A stretch of DNA of 6,879 bases, taken from positions 1 to 6,879 of the forward strand of contig JADLDX010000855.1 of assembly GCA_020846515.1 (NCBI GenBank). The letters are read 5' to 3'. Below, one piece after another: positions 1 through 6,037 of this stretch (position 1 is its first letter; each line of letters opens with the position of its first letter). Both the position numbers and the translations under genes were made by a program. This DNA comes from Pirellulaceae bacterium. Lineage in GTDB: Bacteria > Planctomycetota > Planctomycetia > Pirellulales > Pirellulaceae. The notes below the pieces were generated by a model, which was given only the letters and a program-made list of their open reading frames with translations, ran no database searches and was not told the origin of the DNA.

Positions 1-906
1 AAACTTCAGCTGTTGGTAGAGCATCTCAATGCGCGGGGTCGACATGCCGGCGGCTTGGGCGGCACGCAGGGGATTGCCAAAGATGGCTTCCACTTCCATC
101 GGTCGACCTTGCTGATAATCCAAGAGCATGCTGCTGGCATAGGGCACCATCTTGCGAGTGTCACTCAGCAACTTATCAATCAGACTCTCGTCAACCGAAC
201 TGCCACAAGCAGCCGCCGCCTCGCGTACTTCACGCATTAACGACTCAGCCAGACGAGCCGTATGCGGATCGGCCATGATGCGATCGGTCAAAGCATTCAG
301 CACTACCGATAGACCATTAAACGGAATGTTCCACATCAACTTAGACCAGCGAGTCTGACGCAGATCGGCCGTGGCCGTGATGTCGATACCGGCTGAGCGA
401 AACTCGCTTTCGATCTGCACCAGACGAGGCGTGATGGCCCCAGACAGCGAGGATGCGTATTCACCAAATGCGATGCGACCGTAGTCGAGGTGATGAATGT
501 GGCCGGGTCCCACTTTGTTGCTGCACAAAAAACAACAACCACCCAAAACGCGTTCAGCCCCCACGACTTGGGCCGAGTCCTGCTCGATGTCCCAACCGTT
601 CTGCAGGACCAGTACGCACCCGGTCTCTTTGAGAAGTCCGCTTAACGCTTGGGGCAGCGCCGCATTGGCGGTCGTCTTCCAAGCTACAATCGCCACGTCG
701 ACGGGCGGTATATCGCGCGCGTCTCGGTAGGCCAGCACCGATCGCAAATGAAAGTCACCCAGCGGCGACTGAACCTTCAGCCCATGCTGCCGCACATGCT
801 CAAAGTCGCTGTGCAGCAAAAAGTGGACATCAAAGCCCGCATGTGCCAACAGACCACCATACAGACCGCCTAACGCACCTACTCCAAGAACTGCATAGGA
901 AGTCAT
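1..906 (-). CDS. panE: 2-dehydropantoate 2-reductase family protein (PanE/ApbA), C-terminus cut by window edge
   Basis: Probable NADPH-dependent ketopantoate reductase, the cytoplasmic enzyme that makes pantoate for pantothenate and coenzyme A synthesis. I translated 302 codons with no stop, starting at the ATG at 906. The N-terminus MTSYAVLGVGALGGLYGG is a Rossmann dinucleotide-binding strand with a GxGxxG motif (residues 8-13). LVLQNG (98-103) is the usual second nucleotide-binding segment. RWSKLMWNIPFN (186-197) contains K189, aligned with catalytic Lys176 of the E. coli enzyme, plus two conserved asparagines. GRPMEVEAIFG (267-277) supplies E271, the likely equivalent of Glu256. E. coli PanE has about 303 residues, so only a few to a dozen are probably missing. 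No clear Shine-Dalgarno sequence precedes the ATG. It is the third leftward gene, 100 bases after the propeller gene and separated from it by a strong hairpin, so it may be transcribed separately. The family also contains 2-hydroxyacid reductases of other specificity, so the family is secure but the substrate is less so. Confidence 0.88.
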   Translation of the reverse strand, partial: MTSYAVLGVGALGGLYGGLLAHAGFDVHFLLHSDFEHVRQHGLKVQSPLGDFHLRSVLAYRDARDIPPVDVAIVAWKTTANAALPQALSGLLKETGCVLVLQNGWDIEQDSAQVVGAERVLGGCCFLCSNKVGPGHIHHLDYGRIAFGEYASSLSGAITPRLVQIESEFRSAGIDITATADLRQTRWSKLMWNIPFNGLSVVLNALTDRIMADPHTARLAESLMREVREAAAACGSSVDESLIDKLLSDTRKMVPYASSMLLDYQQGRPMEVEAIFGNPLRAAQAAGMSTPRIEMLYQQLKF

Positions 907-937
907 GAGATAATCCGAAATGGTCAGACCTCTTAAC

Positions 938-965
938 AGGGGATGCGAATCGCGTCGCATCCCCT
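938..965 (-). terminator. Perfect 11-bp stem between propeller and reductase genes; possible terminator
   Basis: Bases 938-948 (AGGGGATGCGA) and 955-965 (TCGCATCCCCT) are perfect inverse complements around a 6-base loop. The stem lies 41 bases beyond the stop codon of the propeller gene and 32 bases before the reductase start. On the minus strand it is followed by GTTAAGAGG, which is not a real T tract, so it is not a classical Rho-independent terminator. It could be a transcript-end, pausing or mRNA-stabilising hairpin. Confidence 0.5.
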
Positions 966-1006
966 ATCAATGAGTGTCAACTAGATTTCAACCAGGTGCT
1001 GGCGGC

Positions 1007-2005
1007 TTAGAGGCCAGGGGCAACCTTGAGCAATTTGCCCTTCTTCTCTTCACCAATGACGGTGACGTACAAAGCACCTTCGGCATCGAAGACCATGGCC
1101 GTTGGCTTATCGAGTTCGGCAATCTTCTTGGTCTTGATCGCATCTTTGCCTTCGGCCAACATCTGGAACAGTCCACCTTGCTTGAGGTCGGCCCAAGCGA
1201 AATCCAACGCGTACAACTGTCCACGTGGGCTGTAAGCCAACGCAGTGATGTCGTGCAGATTGGTCTTGAGATTGAGCAACTTTTCTTTGCTGGCTGGATC
1301 ATAGAACGTCAGCAAGCTGTCACCAGGCACGGTGATTTCGCCCATCTGTCCGATTACCAATTCACCGCGTGGGCTGATGGTCACGCCAACAGGTGCGTCC
1401 ACTTCGGTGGCTTCTTTGGAAGCCAGATAACGCTCGAAACCAGTAACGTCAGCGCCTTTGAACGTCGCCTTGGAGACCCAACCCTTGGTATCGTCGCCAT
1501 TGCAAGTTACATAGATCGCATCATCGGTCTTGGCCAGCGCATAAAAATTGCCTTCACCTTTGACTTCTTCGCTGGCGGCCAGTTTGTAGCTAGCCTTCAT
1601 CTTGTCGGCCTTGAGCGGCTCTTTCATATCCTTGAGATCATAGACGCGTAGCAGTTCTTCACCGTCTAGCAAACCGCCACCGCCGACAACCAATGTATTC
1701 TGGTCAAGGAATACCAGGCCCAAGGGGCCGATGTTGTACTTAGGTCCTTTGCCATAGACGTCGACAGGAAAATCGGTGACCACCGGCTCAGCCTTGCCAT
1801 CGACGACTTTGATAACGCGCGAAGCGCCGCTATCAGCGATGAAGACCACTCCGGTTTCTGGTTGAATAGCGATACCGCACGGATTATCCAGGTCCGACAA
1901 GATCGTATCGATTTTCAGGCCATCCTCGGCCACAGCTGACAAGCAGAGTGCCGGCAGGCACAAGGCCATCAAACTCAGCGTGCGAAACAGGTTCGTAATT
2001 TTCAC
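1007..2005 (-). CDS. Secreted NHL/SMP-30-like beta-propeller protein of unknown function
   Basis: Protein of 332 residues from a GTG start. The frame stays open upstream to an ATG at 2116, but GTG at 2005 is preferred: it has AGGAG 10 bases upstream and places a classical signal peptide at the very N-terminus. That peptide has a K/R n-region, a hydrophobic stretch LSLMALCLPALCLSAVA (about 10-26) and a likely cut at AVA|ED. The mature protein consists of repeated units with a pattern like NP.GIAI.P.TG.VFIADSG..RVIKV (about 41-67). Related units begin near 93, 154, 204, 250 and 299, as expected for a six-bladed propeller of the NHL/SMP-30 kind. No catalytic signature was recognised. Such proteins bind ligands or proteins, or act as lactonases or lyases; which applies here cannot be told. 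The gene follows the di-haem peroxidase gene with a 139-base gap, so a shared transcript and partnership are possible. I see no haem motif or transmembrane helix after the signal peptide. Confidence 0.8.
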   Translation of the reverse strand: MKITNLFRTLSLMALCLPALCLSAVAEDGLKIDTILSDLDNPCGIAIQPETGVVFIADSGASRVIKVVDGKAEPVVTDFPVDVYGKGPKYNIGPLGLVFLDQNTLVVGGGGLLDGEELLRVYDLKDMKEPLKADKMKASYKLAASEEVKGEGNFYALAKTDDAIYVTCNGDDTKGWVSKATFKGADVTGFERYLASKEATEVDAPVGVTISPRGELVIGQMGEITVPGDSLLTFYDPASKEKLLNLKTNLHDITALAYSPRGQLYALDFAWADLKQGGLFQMLAEGKDAIKTKKIAELDKPTAMVFDAEGALYVTVIGEEKKGKLLKVAPGL

Positions 2006-2144
2006 AGTCAGGATGCTCCTACAAGAGGTAAAGTTAACGATAGATGATCGTGGGTGGGGCAGCCGTCGGCACGTCAGCAAACGGTAATTCGAAATTAGAT
2101 TTTGGATGCGTATCAACCAATGAGCTGTTGGGCTAAAGGGTCGA

Positions 2145-3158
2145 TCAGGGCAGTTCGGGGACAGCGACGTCCGGGTACTTGGTGCTGGTGAGCCCTTCTT
2201 TAAGGAAGGTGACCAGTGCTTTCTTCTCGGCGTCCGTGAGTTTTAGTTGGTAGATCTCTTCATCGAGGTAGTCGTTCTTCGTTCCGCCCTGGTTGTAATA
2301 GTCGACAACTTCTTCGAGCGTTTTCAGACTGCCATCGTGCATATACGGTGCCGTGCGGGCAATTTCACGCAGCGTTGGCGTCCGGAAGGAACCCTGATCG
2401 CCTTCCAGGCCAGAGATCTTACGTCGCCCTTGATCGGGTTCTTTGGCTGCAGCCCCCACGCCCAGGTTATGGAAACCCAGATCGGTGAAGTGAGGACCAT
2501 TGTGACAGGCGGAACAATTGGCTTTGCCGAAAAACAGTTTCATCCCGGTCTGGGCCTCTGGCGTCAGGGCATTTTTATCCCCGCCTTTGAAAAGGTCATA
2601 CGGTGCGCCACCTGAAATCACCGTACGTTCGAAAGCCGCGATGGCTTTGGCCAGGTTATCGGCAGTGACCCCGCTGCCAAAAACTTCTTGAAATCGCTTC
2701 TGATAGCCTTCGATCGCGGACAACTTCTTCACCGCTTCTTCAATCGGTAAGTTCATCTCGATCGGGTTAGCAATTGGTCCCAAGGCCTGCTCTTCCAAAG
2801 AACCGGCTCGACCGTCCCAAAACTGAAACTTCTGATAGGCTGAATTAATGATCGTCGGCGCACTGCGTCCGCCACGTTGCCCACCGACGCCAACGGCCGT
2901 GGCATCATTGTTGGACCAACCATGTTTGGGGTCGTGGCAGCTGGCACAGGAAACCGTGTTGTCCGACGACAAACGCTTGTCAAAGTACAACATGCGGCCC
3001 AGTTCAATCTTGGCCTCTGTCGACGGGTTATCCTTGGGCTCCGTCAGGGCGGGAAGGCCAACGGGCGGCTCGGCCAGAAGGTTGTCACTACTGCTTTGGA
3101 CGCAAGAGAGCGACAGAAAAGCGACAATAGCGAAACGAGGTAATCTAAGTATTTTCAT
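2145..3158 (-). CDS. Exported di-haem cytochrome c peroxidase, MauG/CcpA family
   Basis: Protein of 337 residues, a normal length for bacterial di-haem peroxidases. The ATG at 3158 has GGAG 7 bases upstream. A signal sequence MKILRLPRFAIVAFLSLSC leads it to the periplasm; LSLSC is a poor lipobox, so a lipoprotein anchor is doubtful. There are two c-type haem sites: CASCH (71-75) in the N-terminal domain and CSACH (215-219) in the C-terminal domain. Between them FWDGRAGSLEEQALGPIANPIEM (113-135) is the family's conserved block, with E134 in the P-x-E-M motif as the likely acid-base residue. TAPYMHDGSLKTLEEVVDYYN (269-289) is the C-terminal signature. Family members reduce hydrogen peroxide with electrons from small cytochromes, or in MauG oxidise a protein partner. 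The distal ligand of the second haem is uncertain: M273, or Tyr288/289 as in MauG-like enzymes. It is first of the leftward genes, so the downstream propeller protein may be its partner. Confidence 0.93.
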   Translation of the reverse strand: MKILRLPRFAIVAFLSLSCVQSSSDNLLAEPPVGLPALTEPKDNPSTEAKIELGRMLYFDKRLSSDNTVSCASCHDPKHGWSNNDATAVGVGGQRGGRSAPTIINSAYQKFQFWDGRAGSLEEQALGPIANPIEMNLPIEEAVKKLSAIEGYQKRFQEVFGSGVTADNLAKAIAAFERTVISGGAPYDLFKGGDKNALTPEAQTGMKLFFGKANCSACHNGPHFTDLGFHNLGVGAAAKEPDQGRRKISGLEGDQGSFRTPTLREIARTAPYMHDGSLKTLEEVVDYYNQGGTKNDYLDEEIYQLKLTDAEKKALVTFLKEGLTSTKYPDVAVPELP

Positions 3159-3172
3159 TGGAGCACTCCAAT
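3157..3172. promoter_or_regulatory. Dyad ATTGGAG-CA-CTCCAAT over the ribosome binding site of the peroxidase gene
   Basis: Two perfect 7-base arms around a 2-base centre cover the Shine-Dalgarno sequence (GGAG) and the first bases of the peroxidase start codon. A 2-base centre is too tight for a full RNA hairpin, so a protein-binding operator is the likelier use if it has one. It could also be coincidence arising from a start region of this composition. Confidence 0.3.
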
Positions 3173-3512
3173 TGTGAGGTAGTTGCCAAGAGATAAAGTT
3201 GGCGGCGGGAACTCCCTATTGTCCGCATCTTGGCGGTCGCTGGCAACAGGGCGCAAAATTGGGAAGTATCGGGTACTTGCGGCCAGCTACGCCATGCACC
3301 TGCCGTAAAACACCAGCCATGGCGGCTGACCACAGGCCTATTGTGTCGAGCATTCTGTGTTTTCGGTTGCCAGAGTTGATGAAGATCCGATCAAAGTGGG
3401 GCATGAAAACGTGGCCGACCACCGCCGACCGCCCCCATCTTGCTGGAAAAGTGCTCCTGGGCAAAACTAAAGCCATACCCATTCACCCCGCATCCGAGCC
3501 GCCTGAAACCCC
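3173..3512. other. Divergent intergenic region between peroxidase and mntR genes
   Basis: About 340 bases lie between two divergent genes, so promoters in both directions are expected. I found no convincing -35/-10 pair, no RNA gene, and no TAGC-N4-GCTA dyad like those downstream of mntR. A small inverted repeat GCCAA/TTGGC (3185-3189 and 3199-3203, 9-base spacer) is the only other structure seen. The short open frames here show no family resemblance. Confidence 0.5.
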
Positions 3513-3935
3513 ATGACCAAGCCCACACGAGACGCCGAGCCGCACCGGCGGACTCGAAACGACCATTCCTCCGAAACGGCTCAGGATTACGTCGAGGCGG
3601 TCGCTGAAATCGTGGCCGCGCGCGGTGCCTGCCGAGTGATCGACTTGGCACGCACGTTTGCGGTCAGCCACGTGACGGTCACGCGCATTGTGGCTCGCCT
3701 GAAAGAGGCCGGTTTATTGCAATCGGAACCTTATCGACCGATTACCTTGACCCCTGAGGGCAAGAAACTGGCCCAACAATCGCAGCAGCGCCATGACTTG
3801 GTCTATCGATTCCTGCTGGCCATCGGGGTAGATGCCAAGACGGCCGCGGTCGATGCCGAAGGCATTGAGCACCATGTCAGCACAGCCACGCTCAAGTGCT
3901 TTGCCAAGATCGTCGCCAATAGCTGCGCCGATTGA
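3513..3935 (+). CDS. mntR: Manganese-responsive DtxR-family transcriptional regulator, MntR type
   Basis: Protein of 140 residues. The in-frame stop TGA at 3504-3506 means that ATG 3513 is the earliest start; no good Shine-Dalgarno sequence is visible. The first 20 residues are a charged extension like that of E. coli MntR. A winged helix-turn-helix follows (about 39-84: CRVIDLARTFAVSHVTVTRIVARLKEAGLL, then a wing ending in LTPEGKKLA). After it come the metal-binding and dimerisation helices RHDLVYRFLLAIGV and DAEGIEHHVS. The six manganese ligands of B. subtilis MntR (D8, E11, H77, E99, E102, H103) correspond to D25, E28, H94, E116, E119 and H120, all present. It lacks the SH3-like third domain of DtxR/IdeR. 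MntR proteins bind Mn2+ (sometimes Fe2+) and repress uptake genes or activate export genes. No transporter gene is in the window, but two MntR-box-like dyads lie just downstream of this gene and ahead of the DUF1559 gene, making that unit its probable target. Confidence 0.93.
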   Translation: MTKPTRDAEPHRRTRNDHSSETAQDYVEAVAEIVAARGACRVIDLARTFAVSHVTVTRIVARLKEAGLLQSEPYRPITLTPEGKKLAQQSQQRHDLVYRFLLAIGVDAKTAAVDAEGIEHHVSTATLKCFAKIVANSCAD

Positions 3936-4022
3936 CGGCCGACGCTGCCTCAACCGTCAGCCTTCTACTTAAAACTTCTACTTTAAACTCTTACCCCAGT
4001 TTCATTCGCCAGCCCTTGGTCC

Positions 4023-4059
4023 TTGACCAAAGTGTAGCCTATGCTACACTTTTTATAAA
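4023..4059 (+). promoter_or_regulatory. Predicted promoter of the DUF1559-lipoprotein unit
   Basis: TTGACC (4023-4028) resembles a -35 box; 16 bases later TACACT (4045-4050) is a fair -10. TATAAA (4054-4059), between the two dyads, is an alternative -10 without a good -35 at 17 bases. With either choice, the first dyad overlaps the core promoter and the second overlaps or follows the start of transcription. No mapped start site is available, and planctomycete promoters can deviate from this pattern. Confidence 0.5.
4029..4052. promoter_or_regulatory. MntR-box-like operator 1
   Basis: Perfect 10-base arms AAAGTGTAGC and GCTACACTTT surround CTAT. The layout (AAA, a few bases, TAGC-N4-GCTA, a few bases, TTT) closely matches the E. 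coli MntR box as I remember it, AAACATAGC-N4-GCTATGTTT. The core TAGC/GCTA and the 4-base spacing are the same. An MntR gene ends 93 bases upstream, which strengthens the assignment. Binding itself is inferred. Confidence 0.72.
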
Positions 4060-4080
4060 TTGTAGCCTATGCTACACTTT
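4057..4080. promoter_or_regulatory. MntR-box-like operator 2
   Basis: Second copy of the dyad, with arms AAATTGTAGC and GCTACACTTT around CTAT and one mismatched pair (T4060/C4077). The 19 bases 4062-4080 repeat 4034-4052 exactly. The centres of the two dyads are 28 bases apart. This copy lies about 60 bases before the DUF1559 start codon, where a bound repressor would cover the start of transcription. Confidence 0.7.
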
Positions 4081-4138
4081 CGCCAGTTGGGCCGACACGT
4101 TGCACTTCGACACGACCACGACACAGGAGTAGGAAGCG

Positions 4139-5098
4139 ATGAAGCGCGCAAGGGGATTTACGTTGGTCGAATTGCTGGTGGTGATCGCCATCATTGGCAT
4201 GCTGGTTGGGCTGCTGTTGCCAGCGGTGCAGTCGGCGCGCGAGGCGGCGCGGCGCACGCAAAGTCAGAACAACCTCAAACAGTTGGGGTTAGGGTTGTTG
4301 AATTACGAGAGTGCCCTCAGACGTTTGCCGCCAGGTTATGTTTCCAACGTCAACGATCCGTTGGCCGATCCGACTACGCTGGATGCCGCGCCCGGTTGGG
4401 GCTGGGGCGCTCTGCTGCTGCCATATATCGAACAGCAAACCGTGGCTGGCCAGATCGATTGGTCGCTGTCGCTATGGCACGCTAAGAACCTACCCGCTGG
4501 GCAAGCTCACATCGCTACGTTTCTCAATCCTGCCGCGCCCAATTACGCATCACTTACGGACGTTAAGGACGATACGGGCAGATTGCTGGCTCGCTTGGGC
4601 AAGTCGCATTATGTGGCCAATGCTGGGCAAGACGAACCGTGGGGCTACCAGCCGCCGCTGGCCCACTGGCAAGCGGTAGCCAGCGGCCCATTCTATCGCA
4701 ACTCACGTACGCGATTGGCCGACGTGACCGACGGGCTAAGCCATACCGTCTTCTTAGGCGAGCACACGACCATTAGCGACAAGACATGGGTGGGCGTCAT
4801 CCCTGGCTCCCAGTCATGCCCGCTGGACCCGCAGCGTTTTCCGTTTACTCAATGCGATGCCGGTGCCACCTTCGTGCTGTGCCATTCAGGTCCTGCCGCT
4901 GATGAGCCAGGCATCGTACACCCACCTTCATTTCCAACCTGCCATGTCTGCCAAATGTATGCACCCTGGTCAGCCGGCGGCGGCCATGTGCTCTTGGGCG
5001 ATGGCAGCGTGCGCTTTATCGCTACCGAAGTCAATCTCGATACTTGGGCTGCCATGTGCTCGATTCAACTGGGAGAGGTGGTGCAGCATGTGGAATGA
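4139..5098 (+). CDS. DUF1559 (SBP_bac_10) pseudopilin-like protein
   Basis: Protein of 319 residues. ATG 4139 has AGGAG 9 bases upstream. The N-terminus [39 protein letters not shown] is a type III (prepilin peptidase) signal: cleavage would follow G6, E11 is the conserved Glu at mature position 5, and the hydrophobic helix runs to about 30. [15 protein letters not shown] and LPPGY (44-67) are typical DUF1559 features, as are SHYVANAG (156-163), [17 protein letters not shown] (192-208) and the end motif H283-x6-DGSVRFI. Planctomycetes carry many paralogues; the function is unknown, and a place in a pseudopilus or the cell envelope is inferred. Residues 227-283 are rich in Cys and His (C227, C239, C248, H249, H261, C268, H269, C271, H283), including CHVC. 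The usual FLCPSD block here reads FLNPAAP. The two upstream MntR-box-like dyads suggest metal control, and the small lipoprotein gene overlaps its 3' end. Confidence 0.93.
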   Translation: MKRARGFTLVELLVVIAIIGMLVGLLLPAVQSAREAARRTQSQNNLKQLGLGLLNYESALRRLPPGYVSNVNDPLADPTTLDAAPGWGWGALLLPYIEQQTVAGQIDWSLSLWHAKNLPAGQAHIATFLNPAAPNYASLTDVKDDTGRLLARLGKSHYVANAGQDEPWGYQPPLAHWQAVASGPFYRNSRTRLADVTDGLSHTVFLGEHTTISDKTWVGVIPGSQSCPLDPQRFPFTQCDAGATFVLCHSGPAADEPGIVHPPSFPTCHVCQMYAPWSAGGGHVLLGDGSVRFIATEVNLDTWAAMCSIQLGEVVQHVE

Positions 5099-5462
5099 TC
5101 GCCCCGTGTATCAGGTTCCCTCTCAACTTGATTCGAGACCAGCTTCGCATCCAATCTCTCGCTTGTTTCAAGTCTGCGTGGTGGGTTGCCTGTGGCTGTT
5201 GATTGCCGGTTGTCGCGAGCACCCGCAAGTGACCAGCCGTCATTCGCTGGACTTGATCAAGCAAGTTTATACGGCCTGCAATACGCGCAACCCCGAGCGT
5301 CTGACGCGGTGTCGGCAGAAGTATGACCAACTGGTCGCCCAGGGCGAGTTAAGCGACGCGGAACAGGCTTCGTTCCAGCGCATCTTGCAGTCGGCCGATA
5401 GTGGCGACTGGCCCGCCGCACAGTCAGCTAGCCTGCAATTTGCTCGAGACCAGGTGCGCTAA
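5088..5462 (+). CDS. Small lipoprotein, function unknown, overlapping the DUF1559 gene
   Basis: Protein of 124 residues from ATG 5088. It overlaps the end of the DUF1559 gene by 11 bases, with AGAGG 9 bases upstream inside that gene, so the two are very probably co-translated. The same frame is open further upstream, but that part lies inside the DUF1559 gene and is not coding. A long polar n-region (1-25) is followed by a hydrophobic stretch and the lipobox LIAGC, so C42 should be the lipidated first residue of an 83-residue mature protein. The mature part is predicted from composition to be mostly helical and contains only two further cysteines (C64 and C75, C-x10-C), which might form a disulphide. 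No known domain was recognised. A small lipoprotein directly after a DUF1559 gene suggests it anchors or assists that protein in the envelope. Downstream is the convergent Rrf2 gene, 40 bases away. Confidence 0.8.
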   Translation: MWNDRPVYQVPSQLDSRPASHPISRLFQVCVVGCLWLLIAGCREHPQVTSRHSLDLIKQVYTACNTRNPERLTRCRQKYDQLVAQGELSDAEQASFQRILQSADSGDWPAAQSASLQFARDQVR

Positions 5463-5488
5463 GCACCGCTGGTACAGCACTTGAGCCG

Positions 5489-5521
5489 CCCCAGATGATC
5501 CGCTACGGATCTGGACTGGGG
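5489..5521. terminator. Interrupted stem-loop between convergent genes; weak terminator candidate
   Basis: CCCCAG (5489-5494) pairs with CTGGGG (5516-5521), and GATCCG (5497-5502) pairs with CGGATC (5506-5511) around the loop CTA, with a 2/4-base internal bulge. It lies in the gap between the lipoprotein gene and the convergent Rrf2 gene and includes the Rrf2 stop codon in its loop. Neither strand has a T tract after it, so Rho-independent action is doubtful. Confidence 0.4.
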
Positions 5522-5931
5522 AAACTGCACAGCGGCTTGCGGTGGAGCGGGACGTTGATCAGGTCGGCCACCGTCGTATCGCCAAAGGTGCGTTCGACAG
5601 CCTGCGCCGCATCGTCCAGGCTGCGATGCAACGGGCAAAGGTTTATGCCATGCAGTCCTAACGGGCATTCGTGAAAGCGGCGTATTGGGTCGACTGCATT
5701 GATAACCGTCAATACGGTAATGGTGTTGGCCGGCGAAGCTAGCGAAAACCCACCGTGCAATCCACGCTGGGCATTGACCAACCGAGCCCGACTGAGGCTC
5801 TGCATTACCTTGGCCAAGTACCCCGTGGGAACTTGCGTTACCTGGGCAATAGCTTCATTCGTCTTAGGCTGCGTCTGATCAGCCAAAAAGACCATCGCTC
5901 GAAGGGCGTATTCTGCGGTTTGAGAAATCAT
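5503..5931 (-). CDS. Rrf2-family transcriptional regulator, possible Fe-S or redox sensor
   Basis: Protein of 142 residues when started at ATG 5931, giving the classic Rrf2 N-terminus MISQTAEYALRAMVFLA. The frame extends to an ATG at 5982, but the extra 17 residues match no Rrf2 N-terminus and a promoter seems to lie within them. The winged helix covers roughly 23-66: TNEAIAQVTQVPTGYLAKVMQSL, then NAQRGLHGGFSLA with the family's G-x2-GG wing. In the sensor region C89 and C99 sit in HECPLGLHGINLCPLHRSLDDA. IscR and NsrR have three cysteines there; the middle one is missing, while H88, H94 and H102 are nearby and H102 aligns with His107 of IscR. Rrf2 proteins sense iron-sulphur status, nitric oxide or redox state; the signal here is unknown. 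It faces the lipoprotein gene tail to tail and diverges from the DUF1570 gene. A redox or iron regulator close to a manganese regulator and a peroxidase is suggestive, but no target site was identified. Confidence 0.88.
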   Translation of the reverse strand: MISQTAEYALRAMVFLADQTQPKTNEAIAQVTQVPTGYLAKVMQSLSRARLVNAQRGLHGGFSLASPANTITVLTVINAVDPIRRFHECPLGLHGINLCPLHRSLDDAAQAVERTFGDTTVADLINVPLHRKPLCSFPSPDP

Positions 5932-5938
5932 GCTCTTC

Positions 5939-5967
5939 ACGATAAAACGCTTCGTCACAATCGTCAA
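5939..5967 (-). promoter_or_regulatory. Predicted promoter of the Rrf2 gene, possibly giving a leaderless mRNA
   Basis: On the minus strand TTGACG (5967-5962), a 17-base spacer and TATCGT (5944-5939) form a reasonable -35/-10 pair. Only 7 bases separate the -10 from the ATG at 5931, so transcription would begin at or next to the start codon. The lack of a Shine-Dalgarno sequence before this ATG agrees with a leaderless message. The -10 match is only moderate. Confidence 0.42.
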
Positions 5968-6037
5968 TCGGCTGGCCCGCATTGTGATATGCTGGAATAG
6001 AGCTAGCAGAGATTAAACCTACTACCGTTCCAATTTT

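Noticed and set aside
974..1651. 225-residue plus-strand open frame
   Set aside because: It lies antisense to the propeller gene, whose minus-strand frame has a signal peptide and clear repeat units. The plus-strand product has no ribosome binding site or family resemblance.
2006..2116. 37-codon N-terminal extension of the propeller protein to ATG 2116
   Set aside because: It would bury the signal peptide inside the protein, and the GTG at 2005 has a good Shine-Dalgarno sequence.
3241..3254. Sigma-54-like sequence TGGCAACAGGGCGC in the divergent intergenic region
   Set aside because: The GG and GC elements are not at the required spacing and the match is otherwise poor.
3932..4132. 66-residue open frame across the operator region
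   Set aside because: It overlaps the mntR stop, runs through both dyads and the predicted promoter, and has no ribosome binding site or recognisable domain.
4857..5087. Upstream extension of the lipoprotein frame to ATG 4857
   Set aside because: It overlaps the DUF1559 gene out of frame for 231 bases, and the lipoprotein signal fits a start at 5088.
5932..5982. 17-codon N-terminal extension of the Rrf2 protein to ATG 5982
   Set aside because: Rrf2 proteins begin close to the MISQTAEYAL-type motif, no ribosome binding site precedes 5982, and promoter-like elements lie inside the extension.
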